Positions 25,938 to 33,974 of a stretch of 64,000 nucleotides of DNA are shown here, piece after piece. The stretch comes from Luteimicrobium sp049844995. GTDB taxonomy: Bacteria; Actinomycetota; Actinomycetes; Actinomycetales; Cellulomonadaceae. Each line of letters begins with the position of its first letter. The first letter of the stretch is position 1. The stretch spans positions 372,001 to 436,000 of the forward strand of contig NZ_JBNCMC010000004.1 of NCBI RefSeq assembly GCF_049844995.1. Reading direction: 5' to 3'. Below the pieces are notes generated by a model. It ran no database searches. It had not been told where the DNA came from and saw only the letters and a program-made list of their open reading frames with translations. The translations under genes and the position numbers were made by a program.

Positions 25938-27344
25938 ATGCCTCGAAACGATTCGAAGAGCGGTCGTGGCATGCCGTTCGAATCGTTTCGATCGCGGCAT
26001 GCCGCGCCCGACCAGCTCTGGCGCCCGCGCCTCGGCCTGCTCGGCCTCTTCCTCCTCATGGGCCTGACCTTCTCGAGCTGGCTCGCGCGCATCCCGACGG
26101 TCAAGGCCGAGCTCGGCATCAGCACCGCCGAGCTGGGCCTGGTGCTGCTCGCCGGGTCGGTCGGTGCCCTCGCGACCGTCGCCGTCGCGGGGGCCGTGGT
26201 CGAGCGGGTCGGAGGCAGGGCTGCGCTGTCCGCCGCGGCCGTCGTCGGCGCGCTCGCGCTCGTCCTCCTCGGGCTCGGCCCGACTACCGGCTCCGTCGCC
26301 GTGCTGACGGTCGGCGTGCTCCTCAACGGCGTGGCGTTCGCGCTCGCCAACGTGCCGCAGAACGTCGAGACCGCCGGTGTCGAGCGGCGCCTCGGCCGCA
26401 CCGTCATCCCGCAGTTCCACGCGGCGTTCTCCGTCGGCGCCGTGGCCGGCTCGCTCCTCGGTGCCGCGTGCGCGGCAGCGGGCGTCCCGCTGCTCGCCCA
26501 GTTCGGCGTCACGGCCGTCCTCGCGACCGTGTGGCGGTTCCTCACCTTCCCCGTCGTGGTCCACGACACGCGCACGCCCTCGCCGGTCCCTGCGGCGGCC
26601 GTGCTGCCCCCGGACGACGACGCCCGGCCCACCCGCCGCGCGCGGCTCGCGGGCTCGCTCGGCGCCTGGCGCGAGCCCCGCACCCTGCTGGTCGGGCTCG
26701 TGATCCTCGCCGCGGCGCTCTCGGAGGGCTCGGCGAACGACTGGCTGTCGCTCGCCGTCGTCGACGGCTTCGGCCGCACCGAGGCGGTCGGCGGCGTGGT
26801 CTTCGGGACGTTCGTCGCCGCGATGACGGTCGTGCGCATCGCCGGGACCCGGCTCATCGACCGCTACGGTCGGGTCCGCGTGCTGCGGGTCTCGGGCGTG
26901 GTGTCGCTCGCGGGCCTGCTCGCGTTCGGTCTCGCGCCGTCGTTCCCGCTCGCCGTCGTCGGCGTAGTGGCGTGGGGGACGGGAGCCGCGCTCGCCGTGC
27001 CGATCGGCATCGCCGCCGCCTCGGACGACCCGCTCCGTGCGGCGGGCCGCGTGTCGGTCGTGTCCTCGTTCTCCTCGCTCGCCAGCATCGCCGCGCCGCC
27101 GCTGCTCGGCCTGGCGGCAGAGGGCATCGGCGCGCGACACGCACTCGTCCTCATCACGTTCGCGATGGTCCTGAGCGTCTGCCTGGCAGCCCAGGTCGCG
27201 CCGCTCCGTCGTGGGGCGCCCGCCCGCCCGACCCCCGCTAGCCTGGCCGAGGCGCGGACCGGCGGGCCCACGGACGCCGCGGACCACCCCGTCCTGCCCG
27301 ATCTCGTGCCACCCGCACGTCTGCCCGAGGAGGTTCTCTCGTGA
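25938..27344 (+). CDS. MFS transporter, first of a pair
   Basis: A 468-aa membrane protein of about twelve helices (major facilitator superfamily). The ATG at 25938 is 7 nt after a good -10, which favours a leaderless start; an ATG at 25971 is the alternative. The first helix region reads LGLLGLFLLMGLTFSSWLARIPTVKAELGIS, very like its neighbour (NGFAFASWASRLPTVRDRL), so the two are paralogues. Motif A-like DRYGRVRVLR follows helix eight. The first 25 codons contain both LacI operators and would be cytoplasmic. Substrate unknown; control by a LacI protein suggests a sugar or nucleoside, or export of a derivative. Confidence 0.85.
   Translation: MPRNDSKSGRGMPFESFRSRHAAPDQLWRPRLGLLGLFLLMGLTFSSWLARIPTVKAELGISTAELGLVLLAGSVGALATVAVAGAVVERVGGRAALSAAAVVGALALVLLGLGPTTGSVAVLTVGVLLNGVAFALANVPQNVETAGVERRLGRTVIPQFHAAFSVGAVAGSLLGAACAAAGVPLLAQFGVTAVLATVWRFLTFPVVVHDTRTPSPVPAAAVLPPDDDARPTRRARLAGSLGAWREPRTLLVGLVILAAALSEGSANDWLSLAVVDGFGRTEAVGGVVFGTFVAAMTVVRIAGTRLIDRYGRVRVLRVSGVVSLAGLLAFGLAPSFPLAVVGVVAWGTGAALAVPIGIAAASDDPLRAAGRVSVVSSFSSLASIAAPPLLGLAAEGIGARHALVLITFAMVLSVCLAAQVAPLRRGAPARPTPASLAEARTGGPTDAADHPVLPDLVPPARLPEEVLS
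25943..25957. promoter_or_regulatory. LacI-type operator O1
   Basis: TCGAAACGATTCGAA. Its TCGAA … TTCGA arms surround a central ACGA, the pattern of LacI-family sites. It lies 6-20 bases past the likely transcription start, where a bound repressor would block elongation. Confidence 0.7.
25977..25991. promoter_or_regulatory. LacI-type operator O2
   Basis: TTCGAATCGTTTCGA, the exact reverse complement of O1, 34 bp further on (centre to centre). Two facing operators could be bound together by a LacI dimer pair. Both lie inside the first transporter's coding region. Confidence 0.7.
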
Positions 27345-28663
27345 GCCAGCCCCGCCCCGACCCGACGAGCGCCGCCGACGGCGCGCCCACCGACGCACGG
27401 ATCGCTCGCGCGTCCTGGGCGGTGTTCCTGGTGTTCACGCTGAACGGCTTCGCGTTCGCGAGCTGGGCCTCGCGCCTGCCGACCGTGCGCGACCGCCTCG
27501 ACCTCGAGCCCAACCAGATGGGGCTGCTGCTGCTGTTCTCCGCGATCGGGTCGATCTGCGCGCTGCCGCTCGCGGGCCTCGTCGTGGACCGGCTGGGGTC
27601 GCGCCGCGCCGTCGAGACCTTCGCGGGGGTGGCCGCCGCGGGTCTGCTCGTGGTCGCGCTGGCCGTCGCGCAGGAGAGCGTGGGCATCGCCCGCGTCGGC
27701 CTGTTCGTCTCGGGCGTCGGCATCGGCGTCTGGGACGCGTCCATGAACCTGCAGGGCGCGCACGTCGAGCAGCGGCTCGGCAAGGCGATCATGCCGCGGT
27801 TCCACGCGGGCTTCTCCTTCGGCACGGTGGCGGGTGCGGGTTTCGGCGCCGTGTTCGCCGCGCTGCACGTGCCCGTGCCCCTGCACCTGACGATCGCCGT
27901 CGTCGTCGCTCTCGTCGGCGTCCTCGTCGCGGTCAGGCTGTTCCTGCCCGACCCCGTCCACGAGCACGAGCCCGTGCTCCGGCGCGCGGACACGACCGGC
28001 GACCCGGCGGACTCGTTCCCGGCGGGGGAGCCCGGGACGGCCGACGCCGGCGCCCGCCGACGCCGCGCGCTGCAGGCATGGACCGAGCCGCGCACGCTCA
28101 TGATCGGTCTCGTCGTGCTCGGCGCCGCGCTCACGGAGGGGGCGGCGAACGACTGGGTCTCGCTCGCGACCGTCGACGGCTTCGGCACGAGCGACTCGAT
28201 CGGCGCCGTCGCGCTCGGTGTCTTCCTCGTCGCGATGACGGCGATGCGTCTGCTCGGCACGGGCCTGCTGGACCGGTTCGGTCGGGTCGCGGTGCTCCGG
28301 CTGCTCGCCGCGTCGGCCCTGCTCGGCGTGCTCGCGTTCGCGCTCCTGCCGCACCTGGTCGGCGCGCTCGTCGGCGTGGCGCTGTGGGGCGTGGGGGCGG
28401 CGCTGGGCTTCCCCGTCGGCATCTCGGCGGCGTCCGACGACCCGCGCCGCGCCGCGGCCCGCGTGAGCGTCGTGACGACGATCGGCTACTCGGCGTTCTT
28501 CGTCGGCCCGCCGCTGATCGGGTTCATCGCGCACCACGTCGGCTACCGGCACGCGCTGCTGTTCGTCGGCATCCCCATCGCGCTCGGGCTCGTGGTCATG
28601 AACGCGGTGCGCCCCCTGCCCGGCGCCGTCGGGCAGGGCACGGAGCCGAATCCGGCACCGTAG
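27341..28663 (+). CDS. MFS transporter, second of the pair
   Basis: A 440-aa twelve-helix transporter translationally coupled to the first (GTGA overlap). It shares a helix-one motif, a long polar central loop (about residues 205-245) and conserved MRLLGTGLLDRFGRVAVLR with its partner. Adjacent paralogous MFS proteins could work separately or as a heteromer. Only 9 nt separate its stop from murB, and the murB -10 overlaps the stop codon. Confidence 0.88.
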   Translation: MSQPRPDPTSAADGAPTDARIARASWAVFLVFTLNGFAFASWASRLPTVRDRLDLEPNQMGLLLLFSAIGSICALPLAGLVVDRLGSRRAVETFAGVAAAGLLVVALAVAQESVGIARVGLFVSGVGIGVWDASMNLQGAHVEQRLGKAIMPRFHAGFSFGTVAGAGFGAVFAALHVPVPLHLTIAVVVALVGVLVAVRLFLPDPVHEHEPVLRRADTTGDPADSFPAGEPGTADAGARRRRALQAWTEPRTLMIGLVVLGAALTEGAANDWVSLATVDGFGTSDSIGAVALGVFLVAMTAMRLLGTGLLDRFGRVAVLRLLAASALLGVLAFALLPHLVGALVGVALWGVGAALGFPVGISAASDDPRRAAARVSVVTTIGYSAFFVGPPLIGFIAHHVGYRHALLFVGIPIALGLVVMNAVRPLPGAVGQGTEPNPAP

Positions 28664-28666
28664 GCT
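28661..28666 (+). promoter_or_regulatory. -10 of a leaderless murB promoter
   Basis: TAGGCT, whose TAG is the stop codon of the transporter, lies 6 nt before the murB GTG. This would keep murB expressed when the repressor shuts the transporters off. Confidence 0.5.
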
Positions 28667-28672
28667 GGTCGG

Positions 28673-29932
28673 GTGCCCGACTCGCCCGCCGCCGTCCCGC
28701 CCGCAGAGGCACCCGCCCTCACCTCGCCCGAGACCCAGCCGACGCTCGCCGACCTGACGACGCTCCGCGTCGGGGGGGACGTCGACACGTACGTCGAGGT
28801 GTCGTCCGAGCGTGAGCTTATCGACGTCGTCCGCGCCGCCGACGACGCGGGCGAGCCCCTGCTCGTGCTCGGGGGCGGCTCGAACCTCCTCGTCGCGGAC
28901 GAGGGGTTCAGCGGGGTCGTCGTGCGCGACGTGCGCTCCGGCCTGCGCGTCGAGTCGGAGGACACGTGCGGCGGCGCCAGCATGAGCGGCCCGGCCGGGC
29001 ACTCCTGGGACGACGTCGTCGTGCAGGCGATCGACGCCGGCTGGGTGGGCGTGGAGGCGCTGTCGGGCATCCCCGGGACCCTCGGCGCCGCGCCCGTGCA
29101 GAACGTCGGGGCCTACGGGCAGGAGGTCGCGGGCGTGATCTCGACGGTCCGCGTCTGGGACCGCGGCGAGTCGCGCGTCCGGACGTTCGCGAACGGCGAG
29201 CTGGGCTTCGGCTACCGCACCTCCAGGCTCAAGCGCTCGATGCACCTCGGGCTCGCCGGCTACGCCGGACCGGGCGGGCTCGGCGTCCCCGAGGAGGACC
29301 CGCGCGCGCCCTGGTACCCGTCCCCGCGGTACGTCGTCCTGGACGTGTCGATGCAGCTCCGGCTCGGCACGCTGTCCGCGCCCGTCGCCTACGCCGAGCT
29401 GGCGCGCCGGCTCGGCGTCGCGGTGGGGGACCGGGCCCCGGGAGCCGACGTGCGCGCCGCCGTCCTCGAGCTGCGGGGCGGCAAGGGCATGCTGCTCGAC
29501 CCCGCGGTGCAGGACGGCCGCATCGTCGGCCGCCCGGACCACGACCGCTGGAGCGCGGGGTCGTTCTTCACGAATCCGATCGTCCCTGCCTCGGTGGTGG
29601 ACGAGCTCCCTGAGGGCGCGCCCCGGTTCGAGGTGCGCAGCCCGCTTCCCGCGGTGAGCACCGGCCCGAGCCTCGGGGCCGTCGACCCGACCCTCGTCAA
29701 GACCTCGGCCGCGTGGCTCATCGAGCACGCGGGCTTCGGCAAGGGCTTCGGCGTCGCGGGCGACGCGAGCCCCGCGCGCCTGTCGACGCGGCACACGCTG
29801 GCCCTCACGAACCGGGGCGGCGCGACCGCGGCCGACCTCGTGGCGCTCGCGCGGACCGTGCGGGACGGCGTCCTGCAGCGGTTCGGGATCGAGCTCGAGC
29901 CGGAGCCCGTGCTGGTGGGCGTCAGCCTCTGA
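28673..29932 (+). CDS. murB: UDP-N-acetylmuramate dehydrogenase MurB
   Basis: A 419-aa flavoenzyme that reduces UDP-GlcNAc enolpyruvate to UDP-MurNAc in peptidoglycan synthesis. FAD-binding GGGSNLL is near residues 66-72; SGIPGTLGAAPVQNVGAYGQ follows near 132; the catalytic serine is S297 in AGSFFTNPI. The length and the extra loop around GYRTSRLKRS mark a type I MurB. It starts with GTG on what looks like its own leaderless promoter. The N-terminus is about 20 residues longer than the E. coli enzyme. Confidence 0.95.
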   Translation: MPDSPAAVPPAEAPALTSPETQPTLADLTTLRVGGDVDTYVEVSSERELIDVVRAADDAGEPLLVLGGGSNLLVADEGFSGVVVRDVRSGLRVESEDTCGGASMSGPAGHSWDDVVVQAIDAGWVGVEALSGIPGTLGAAPVQNVGAYGQEVAGVISTVRVWDRGESRVRTFANGELGFGYRTSRLKRSMHLGLAGYAGPGGLGVPEEDPRAPWYPSPRYVVLDVSMQLRLGTLSAPVAYAELARRLGVAVGDRAPGADVRAAVLELRGGKGMLLDPAVQDGRIVGRPDHDRWSAGSFFTNPIVPASVVDELPEGAPRFEVRSPLPAVSTGPSLGAVDPTLVKTSAAWLIEHAGFGKGFGVAGDASPARLSTRHTLALTNRGGATAADLVALARTVRDGVLQRFGIELEPEPVLVGVSL

Positions 29933-29953
29933 GCCAGCGCTCGGGCGGGGTGC

Positions 29954-31003
29954 TCAGGCGTAGACGGTGACGGTGGTGCCCTGCGGCGCCTTGCCCGTCG
30001 ACCAGACCCAGTCCATCGCCGGGTTCGAGATGCGCACGCAGCCGTGCGACGCCGGGTACGGGGGGACGTCGAAGCCGAGCCCGTGCAGCGCGATGCCGCC
30101 GTTGAAGAACTTCGGCCGCCACATGGTGCCGAGGCCGAGGTTCGACGTGTACATGCCGTCGTACTGGCGGCCCATCCGGTACGTGCCGGTCGGCGTGTGC
30201 GCGATGTACTGGTGGCCGTTCTTGCTCGTGAACGGCTTCCCGCTGCCCGACGACGCGTTGAGGATCGTGCTCACGTGGCCGTCGTCGACGATCAGCACGA
30301 GCTGCTTGCCGAGGTCGACCTCGATGACGTGACCGTGGTGCGAGCGTGCGGTCGGACGGACGCCTCGGTCGATCGCCTTCTGGGTGTTCTTGCCGACGAG
30401 GCCGTCGCGCTGCAGACCGGCCGCCTTCTGCACGGCCCACACGGCCTGCAGGGTGGAGGGCCCGAACGCGCCGTCGACGGACGGCAGCCAGTACCCGAGC
30501 GAGACGAGCCGCTGCTGGAGCTCCTTGACCCGGGCTCCGTGGTCGCCGGAGCGCAGCTCCGTGTGCTCGGTGCTCTTCGGCTTGTCGTTCTTGGGCTTGT
30601 CGTCGCCCGAGTCCGTCGCGTTGCCGGTCGTGCCGTCCTTGGCGTCGTCCGCGGCCTTCGACGTCGGGGTGCCCGACGGCGTGGGCGTCGGCGACGCGGC
30701 CGCGTGCGTCGGGCTCGGGGTGCTCCCGGTCGTCGCGGACGCGTCCGGGGTGGCGGTACCGCTCGACGTCGGGGAGCTCGTCGGCGTGCCCGTGGGCGAG
30801 CCGGTCGTCGTGCCGTCGGGGTCGGACGTCGTCGGGGCGGCGGACACGACGACGGGCGCCTGCGGCGTGGGGCTGCCCGTGCCGCACGCAGTCGCCGTCA
30901 AGGCGACCGCGAGCCCCGCGGCGCCGAGCGCCAGCAGCCGGGTGCGTCGAGATGAGCGTCCGGACGCGCGACCGGACCGAGTGTGCGACGTGACTGGCAC
31001 CAT
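29954..31003 (-). CDS. Lipoprotein L,D-transpeptidase with peptidoglycan-binding domain
   Basis: A 349-aa cell-wall enzyme. The signal ends LTATAC with lipidated C40; residues about 42-140 form a Ser/Thr/Pro/Asp-rich linker spanning the wall. A PG_binding_1 domain (about 150-205, with LQQRLVSLGYWLPSVDGAFG) and a YkuD catalytic domain follow. The active-site SHGCVRIS contains C322 and the upstream HGLG histidine is present. It would make 3-3 peptide cross-links or attach proteins to peptidoglycan. Start backed by AGGAGGGGGG. It converges on murB 21 nt away, also a wall gene. Confidence 0.93.
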   Translation of the reverse strand: MVPVTSHTRSGRASGRSSRRTRLLALGAAGLAVALTATACGTGSPTPQAPVVVSAAPTTSDPDGTTTGSPTGTPTSSPTSSGTATPDASATTGSTPSPTHAAASPTPTPSGTPTSKAADDAKDGTTGNATDSGDDKPKNDKPKSTEHTELRSGDHGARVKELQQRLVSLGYWLPSVDGAFGPSTLQAVWAVQKAAGLQRDGLVGKNTQKAIDRGVRPTARSHHGHVIEVDLGKQLVLIVDDGHVSTILNASSGSGKPFTSKNGHQYIAHTPTGTYRMGRQYDGMYTSNLGLGTMWRPKFFNGGIALHGLGFDVPPYPASHGCVRISNPAMDWVWSTGKAPQGTTVTVYA

Positions 31004-31135
31004 GCCCCCCTCCTGAGCGCCGACGCACGCCGTCAGCGCGCCGGAGCACCCATTGTTGCGGCTGGGGTGCCCGACCCGTCGCCGTTTGCGCGGCCCGGGG
31101 CGATGTGGCGTCCAAATCGTTACTGAACGTTCGCG

Positions 31136-31540
31136 TCAGTCGCCCTGCGCGTCCACGGGCGGTGTGCCGGGCCCGAGCAGTGCGCCGCGCACCGCGTCGA
31201 GCGCGGCGTCGTCGTCGAGCCCCGCGCCGCGCGCGACCGCGACGAAGTCCTCCGCCGCCCGGCGCACCCGCGTGCTCGACGCCAGCGCCGTGTCCGCGAC
31301 GACGGTGCCGGCGCGCCGGCGGGTCACGACGACGCCGTCCGACTCGAGCTCGCGGTAGGCGCGTGCGACGGTGCCCGCCGCGAGACCGAGGTCGGCGGCG
31401 AGCGTGCGGATCGGGGGGAGCTTGTCGCCCGGACCGAGGCGTCCCTCCTCGACGTCGGCCAGGACCTGGAGCCTGAGCTGCTCGAAGGCAGGCGTCGGCG
31501 ACGCCGGGTCGACGCTGAGACGCTGCTGGTAGGCGCTCAC
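31136..31540 (-). CDS. GntR-family regulator, YtrA subfamily
   Basis: A 134-aa protein starting with GTG after GAGAGGAG, overlapping the adenosine deaminase stop (GTGA). The winged helix-turn-helix lies at about 20-80 (LPPIRTLAADLGLAAGTVARAYREL). The C-terminal part is a short helical dimerisation region, as in YtrA-type regulators. The coupling suggests it responds to purine metabolism or controls this operon; no ABC transporter, the usual YtrA partner, is nearby. Confidence 0.9.
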   Translation of the reverse strand: MSAYQQRLSVDPASPTPAFEQLRLQVLADVEEGRLGPGDKLPPIRTLAADLGLAAGTVARAYRELESDGVVVTRRRAGTVVADTALASSTRVRRAAEDFVAVARGAGLDDDAALDAVRGALLGPGTPPVDAQGD

Positions 31541-32580
31541 GGGCGCTCCTCTCGTGGTGCGGGGTCTGCGGCGAGCCACGCGCCCACCCCCGCCAGCAGT
31601 CGCCGCCGGGTGGCGTCCGACGCGCGGCTCGCGCGGATCGACGCGCGGGCGAGCTCGGCCAGCGCTTCGTCGTCGAAGCCGTGGACCCGACGGGCGGTCT
31701 CGTACTGGTCGACCAGGCGGGACCGGAACAGCAGCGGGTCGTCGGCGCCGAGCGCCACCGTCGCGCCCGCCCGCACGAGCGACGGGAGCGGCACGTCACC
31801 CAGGTTCTCGTAGACCCCGAGCGACACGTTCGACGCGGGGCAGACCTCGAGCGCGACGCCCGCCTCGACGAGCTCCGCGAGCAGCCGCGGGTCCTCGGCG
31901 GACCGCACGCCGTGGCCGAGCCGGTCGGGGTGCAGCGCGTCCACGACCTGGCTCACGTGCGCCGGACCGAGCAGCTCCCCGCCGTGCGGGACGGACGCGA
32001 GGCCGGCGTCCGCGGCGATCCGGAACGCGTGCGCGAACTCCTGCGTGTCGCCGCGGCGCTCGTCGTTCGACAGCCCGAACCCGACGACCTCGCCCGGCCC
32101 GTCGCCCGCGTACCGGGCGGCGAGGCGGGCGAGCGTGCGTGCGTCGAGCGGGTGCTTCAGCCGGGACGCCGCGACGACGACCGCGACCTCGAGCCCGTGC
32201 CGCGCCGACGCCTCGCGCGCGGCGTCGAGGACCAGCTCGACGGCGGGCGTGATACCCCCGAGGAACGGCGCGTACGACGTCGGGTCGACCTGGATCTCGA
32301 GCCGCCCCGACCCCTCTGCGGCGTCGTCCTGCGCCGCCTCGTCGACGATCCGCCGCATGTCGTCGCCGGACCGCACGCACGCGCGGGCGGCGTCGTAGAG
32401 GCGCTGGAAGCGGAACCAGCCGCGCTCGGTCGAGGGCACGCGCAGCGGGTCGGCGTCGAGCAGCGCGGGCGGCAGCCGCACGCGGTACCGCTCGGCGAGG
32501 TCGAGCAGGGTCGACGGCCGCATGGAGCCCGTGAAGTGCAGGTGCAGGTGGGCCTTGGGGAGGGCGGCGAGGTCGCGCAC
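31537..32580 (-). CDS. add: Adenosine deaminase
   Basis: A 347-aa TIM-barrel hydrolase that converts adenosine to inosine. The zinc/catalytic set is visible: HLHLH at residues 11-15, the PHGGE pair near 199-202, H in LGHGVRSAEDP near 222, and the GADDP aspartates near 279. The GTG at 32580 has no ribosome-binding site but lies 6 nt after a -10-like GAGACT, suggesting a leaderless mRNA. Length and motifs are normal. Some close relatives act on adenine or aminofutalosine, so the exact substrate is slightly open. Confidence 0.88.
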   Translation of the reverse strand: MRDLAALPKAHLHLHFTGSMRPSTLLDLAERYRVRLPPALLDADPLRVPSTERGWFRFQRLYDAARACVRSGDDMRRIVDEAAQDDAAEGSGRLEIQVDPTSYAPFLGGITPAVELVLDAAREASARHGLEVAVVVAASRLKHPLDARTLARLAARYAGDGPGEVVGFGLSNDERRGDTQEFAHAFRIAADAGLASVPHGGELLGPAHVSQVVDALHPDRLGHGVRSAEDPRLLAELVEAGVALEVCPASNVSLGVYENLGDVPLPSLVRAGATVALGADDPLLFRSRLVDQYETARRVHGFDDEALAELARASIRASRASDATRRRLLAGVGAWLAADPAPREERP

Positions 32581-32617
32581 CCGGGCAGTCTCGCACCTGG
32601 AGCGGTCCCGCGGCCTC

Positions 32618-33973
32618 TCAGCCCCGGCCCTCCTCCTCGGGCGCGAACAGCCGCGCGCTCGGGTAGAAGCTGCGCTTGGCACCGTCGCGCGTCCGTAGCA
32701 GGCGCAGACGGCCCACCGGGTACTCGATCGCCCAGTAGCTCAGCCAGCCGACCGGCACGGCGACGAGGAGGAGCACGAGCGCGACGAACGGGAAGGCGGA
32801 CTGCGCGTGGTCGAGCCGCCCGTGCGCGTCGAGGTAGAGGAGCACCGGCTCGTGCCACAGGTAGACCGAGTACGAGATCAGGCCGCACCACACGAGGACG
32901 GACGACGACATCGCGCGTCGCCAGCGCGCCGTCGTCGGGGCCAGGACCGACGACGCCAGCAGCAGCACGAACCCGACGGTCGACAGCTGCTGCCACCACA
33001 GCGACGACTCCGCGGAGTCGGTCCGGATGACGCAGCCCCACGCGAGCAGCGCGAACGCGCCGAGCCGCAGGGCCCACAGCGCGCGGGGCGGCAGGGGCTG
33101 GGCGGCGTGGCCGGCGTTCCACCCGATCATCGCGAGCGCCAGGATCATGCCGCCGACGAAGATCGACCCCTTCGCGAGCGGGTTGTACCAGACCTCGTAG
33201 TGCGTCGAGGGGACGTGCGTGACGAGCGCCCAGCCCTGGTAGGCGAGCGAGGCGACGCCGACGGCGACCACGGGAGCCCAGACGAGCGCGCGTCGGACCC
33301 GCGGCGTGCGCTCGTGCGCCCGGACGCGCCCGTACACGGCGAGCAGGACCACGAGGAAGGCGTAGAAGAACACCTCGACGGCGAGCGACCACGCGGGCCC
33401 GATCGTGTAGAAGATCCGGTTCCGGTCGAAGATCTGCGTGAAGGTGAGGTGCTCGACGAGGTCCTGCCAGTTCCCGGGCAGGGTCGGGTTCCGGTAGGCC
33501 CACACGACGAGGATCGCGACCCAGTACAGCGGCAGGATCCGCAGGGCGCGCCGGGTCGCGAACAGGGACCAGGAGCCGGGGTCCTGCCCGGCGAGGACCT
33601 TCCGGGCGATCGGCAGGAACAGCAGGAACGCCGACAGCACGAGGAACATGCTCACGAGGCCGTCGAGGTTGAGGAGCACGTGGTAGCCCCAGGTGTCCTG
33701 GTACGCGTACGACGAGGTCGTGCCGGCGCGGCAGAACTGGTACGCGTGGAAGACGACGATGCCGACGGCGGCGAGGCCGCGGTAGCCCTCGAGGTCCTCG
33801 AAGCGCGTGCCGGTGTTGCCGGGGACGGCGCGCTGCCGGTCGATGCGCGGCGGGGCGTCGCTGACGGGCAGGGCTGCGGAGGGGTCGCGCAGGACGCTGT
33901 CCTCCAGGCGCGGCGCGGGTTGCGGCTCGTCGGGGACGAGGCGCCGGGTGACGGGCAGGTCGGGGGAGGTCAT
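32618..33973 (-). CDS. Acyltransferase 3 family (OatA/polysaccharide O-acetylase-like) membrane protein
   Basis: A 451-aa protein with a 60-residue cytoplasmic start followed by about ten membrane helices. Family hallmarks are the opening LEGYRGLAAVGIVVFHAY, the RRALRILPLYW segment after helix three, and ISYSVYLWHEPVLLY near the end. These enzymes move acetyl or other acyl groups from the cytoplasm onto extracellular sugars. Its ATG lies one base after the glycosyltransferase stop, so the two are surely co-expressed and probably act on the same polysaccharide. Confidence 0.9.
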   Translation of the reverse strand: MTSPDLPVTRRLVPDEPQPAPRLEDSVLRDPSAALPVSDAPPRIDRQRAVPGNTGTRFEDLEGYRGLAAVGIVVFHAYQFCRAGTTSSYAYQDTWGYHVLLNLDGLVSMFLVLSAFLLFLPIARKVLAGQDPGSWSLFATRRALRILPLYWVAILVVWAYRNPTLPGNWQDLVEHLTFTQIFDRNRIFYTIGPAWSLAVEVFFYAFLVVLLAVYGRVRAHERTPRVRRALVWAPVVAVGVASLAYQGWALVTHVPSTHYEVWYNPLAKGSIFVGGMILALAMIGWNAGHAAQPLPPRALWALRLGAFALLAWGCVIRTDSAESSLWWQQLSTVGFVLLLASSVLAPTTARWRRAMSSSVLVWCGLISYSVYLWHEPVLLYLDAHGRLDHAQSAFPFVALVLLLVAVPVGWLSYWAIEYPVGRLRLLRTRDGAKRSFYPSARLFAPEEEGRG

Positions 33974-33974
33974 G

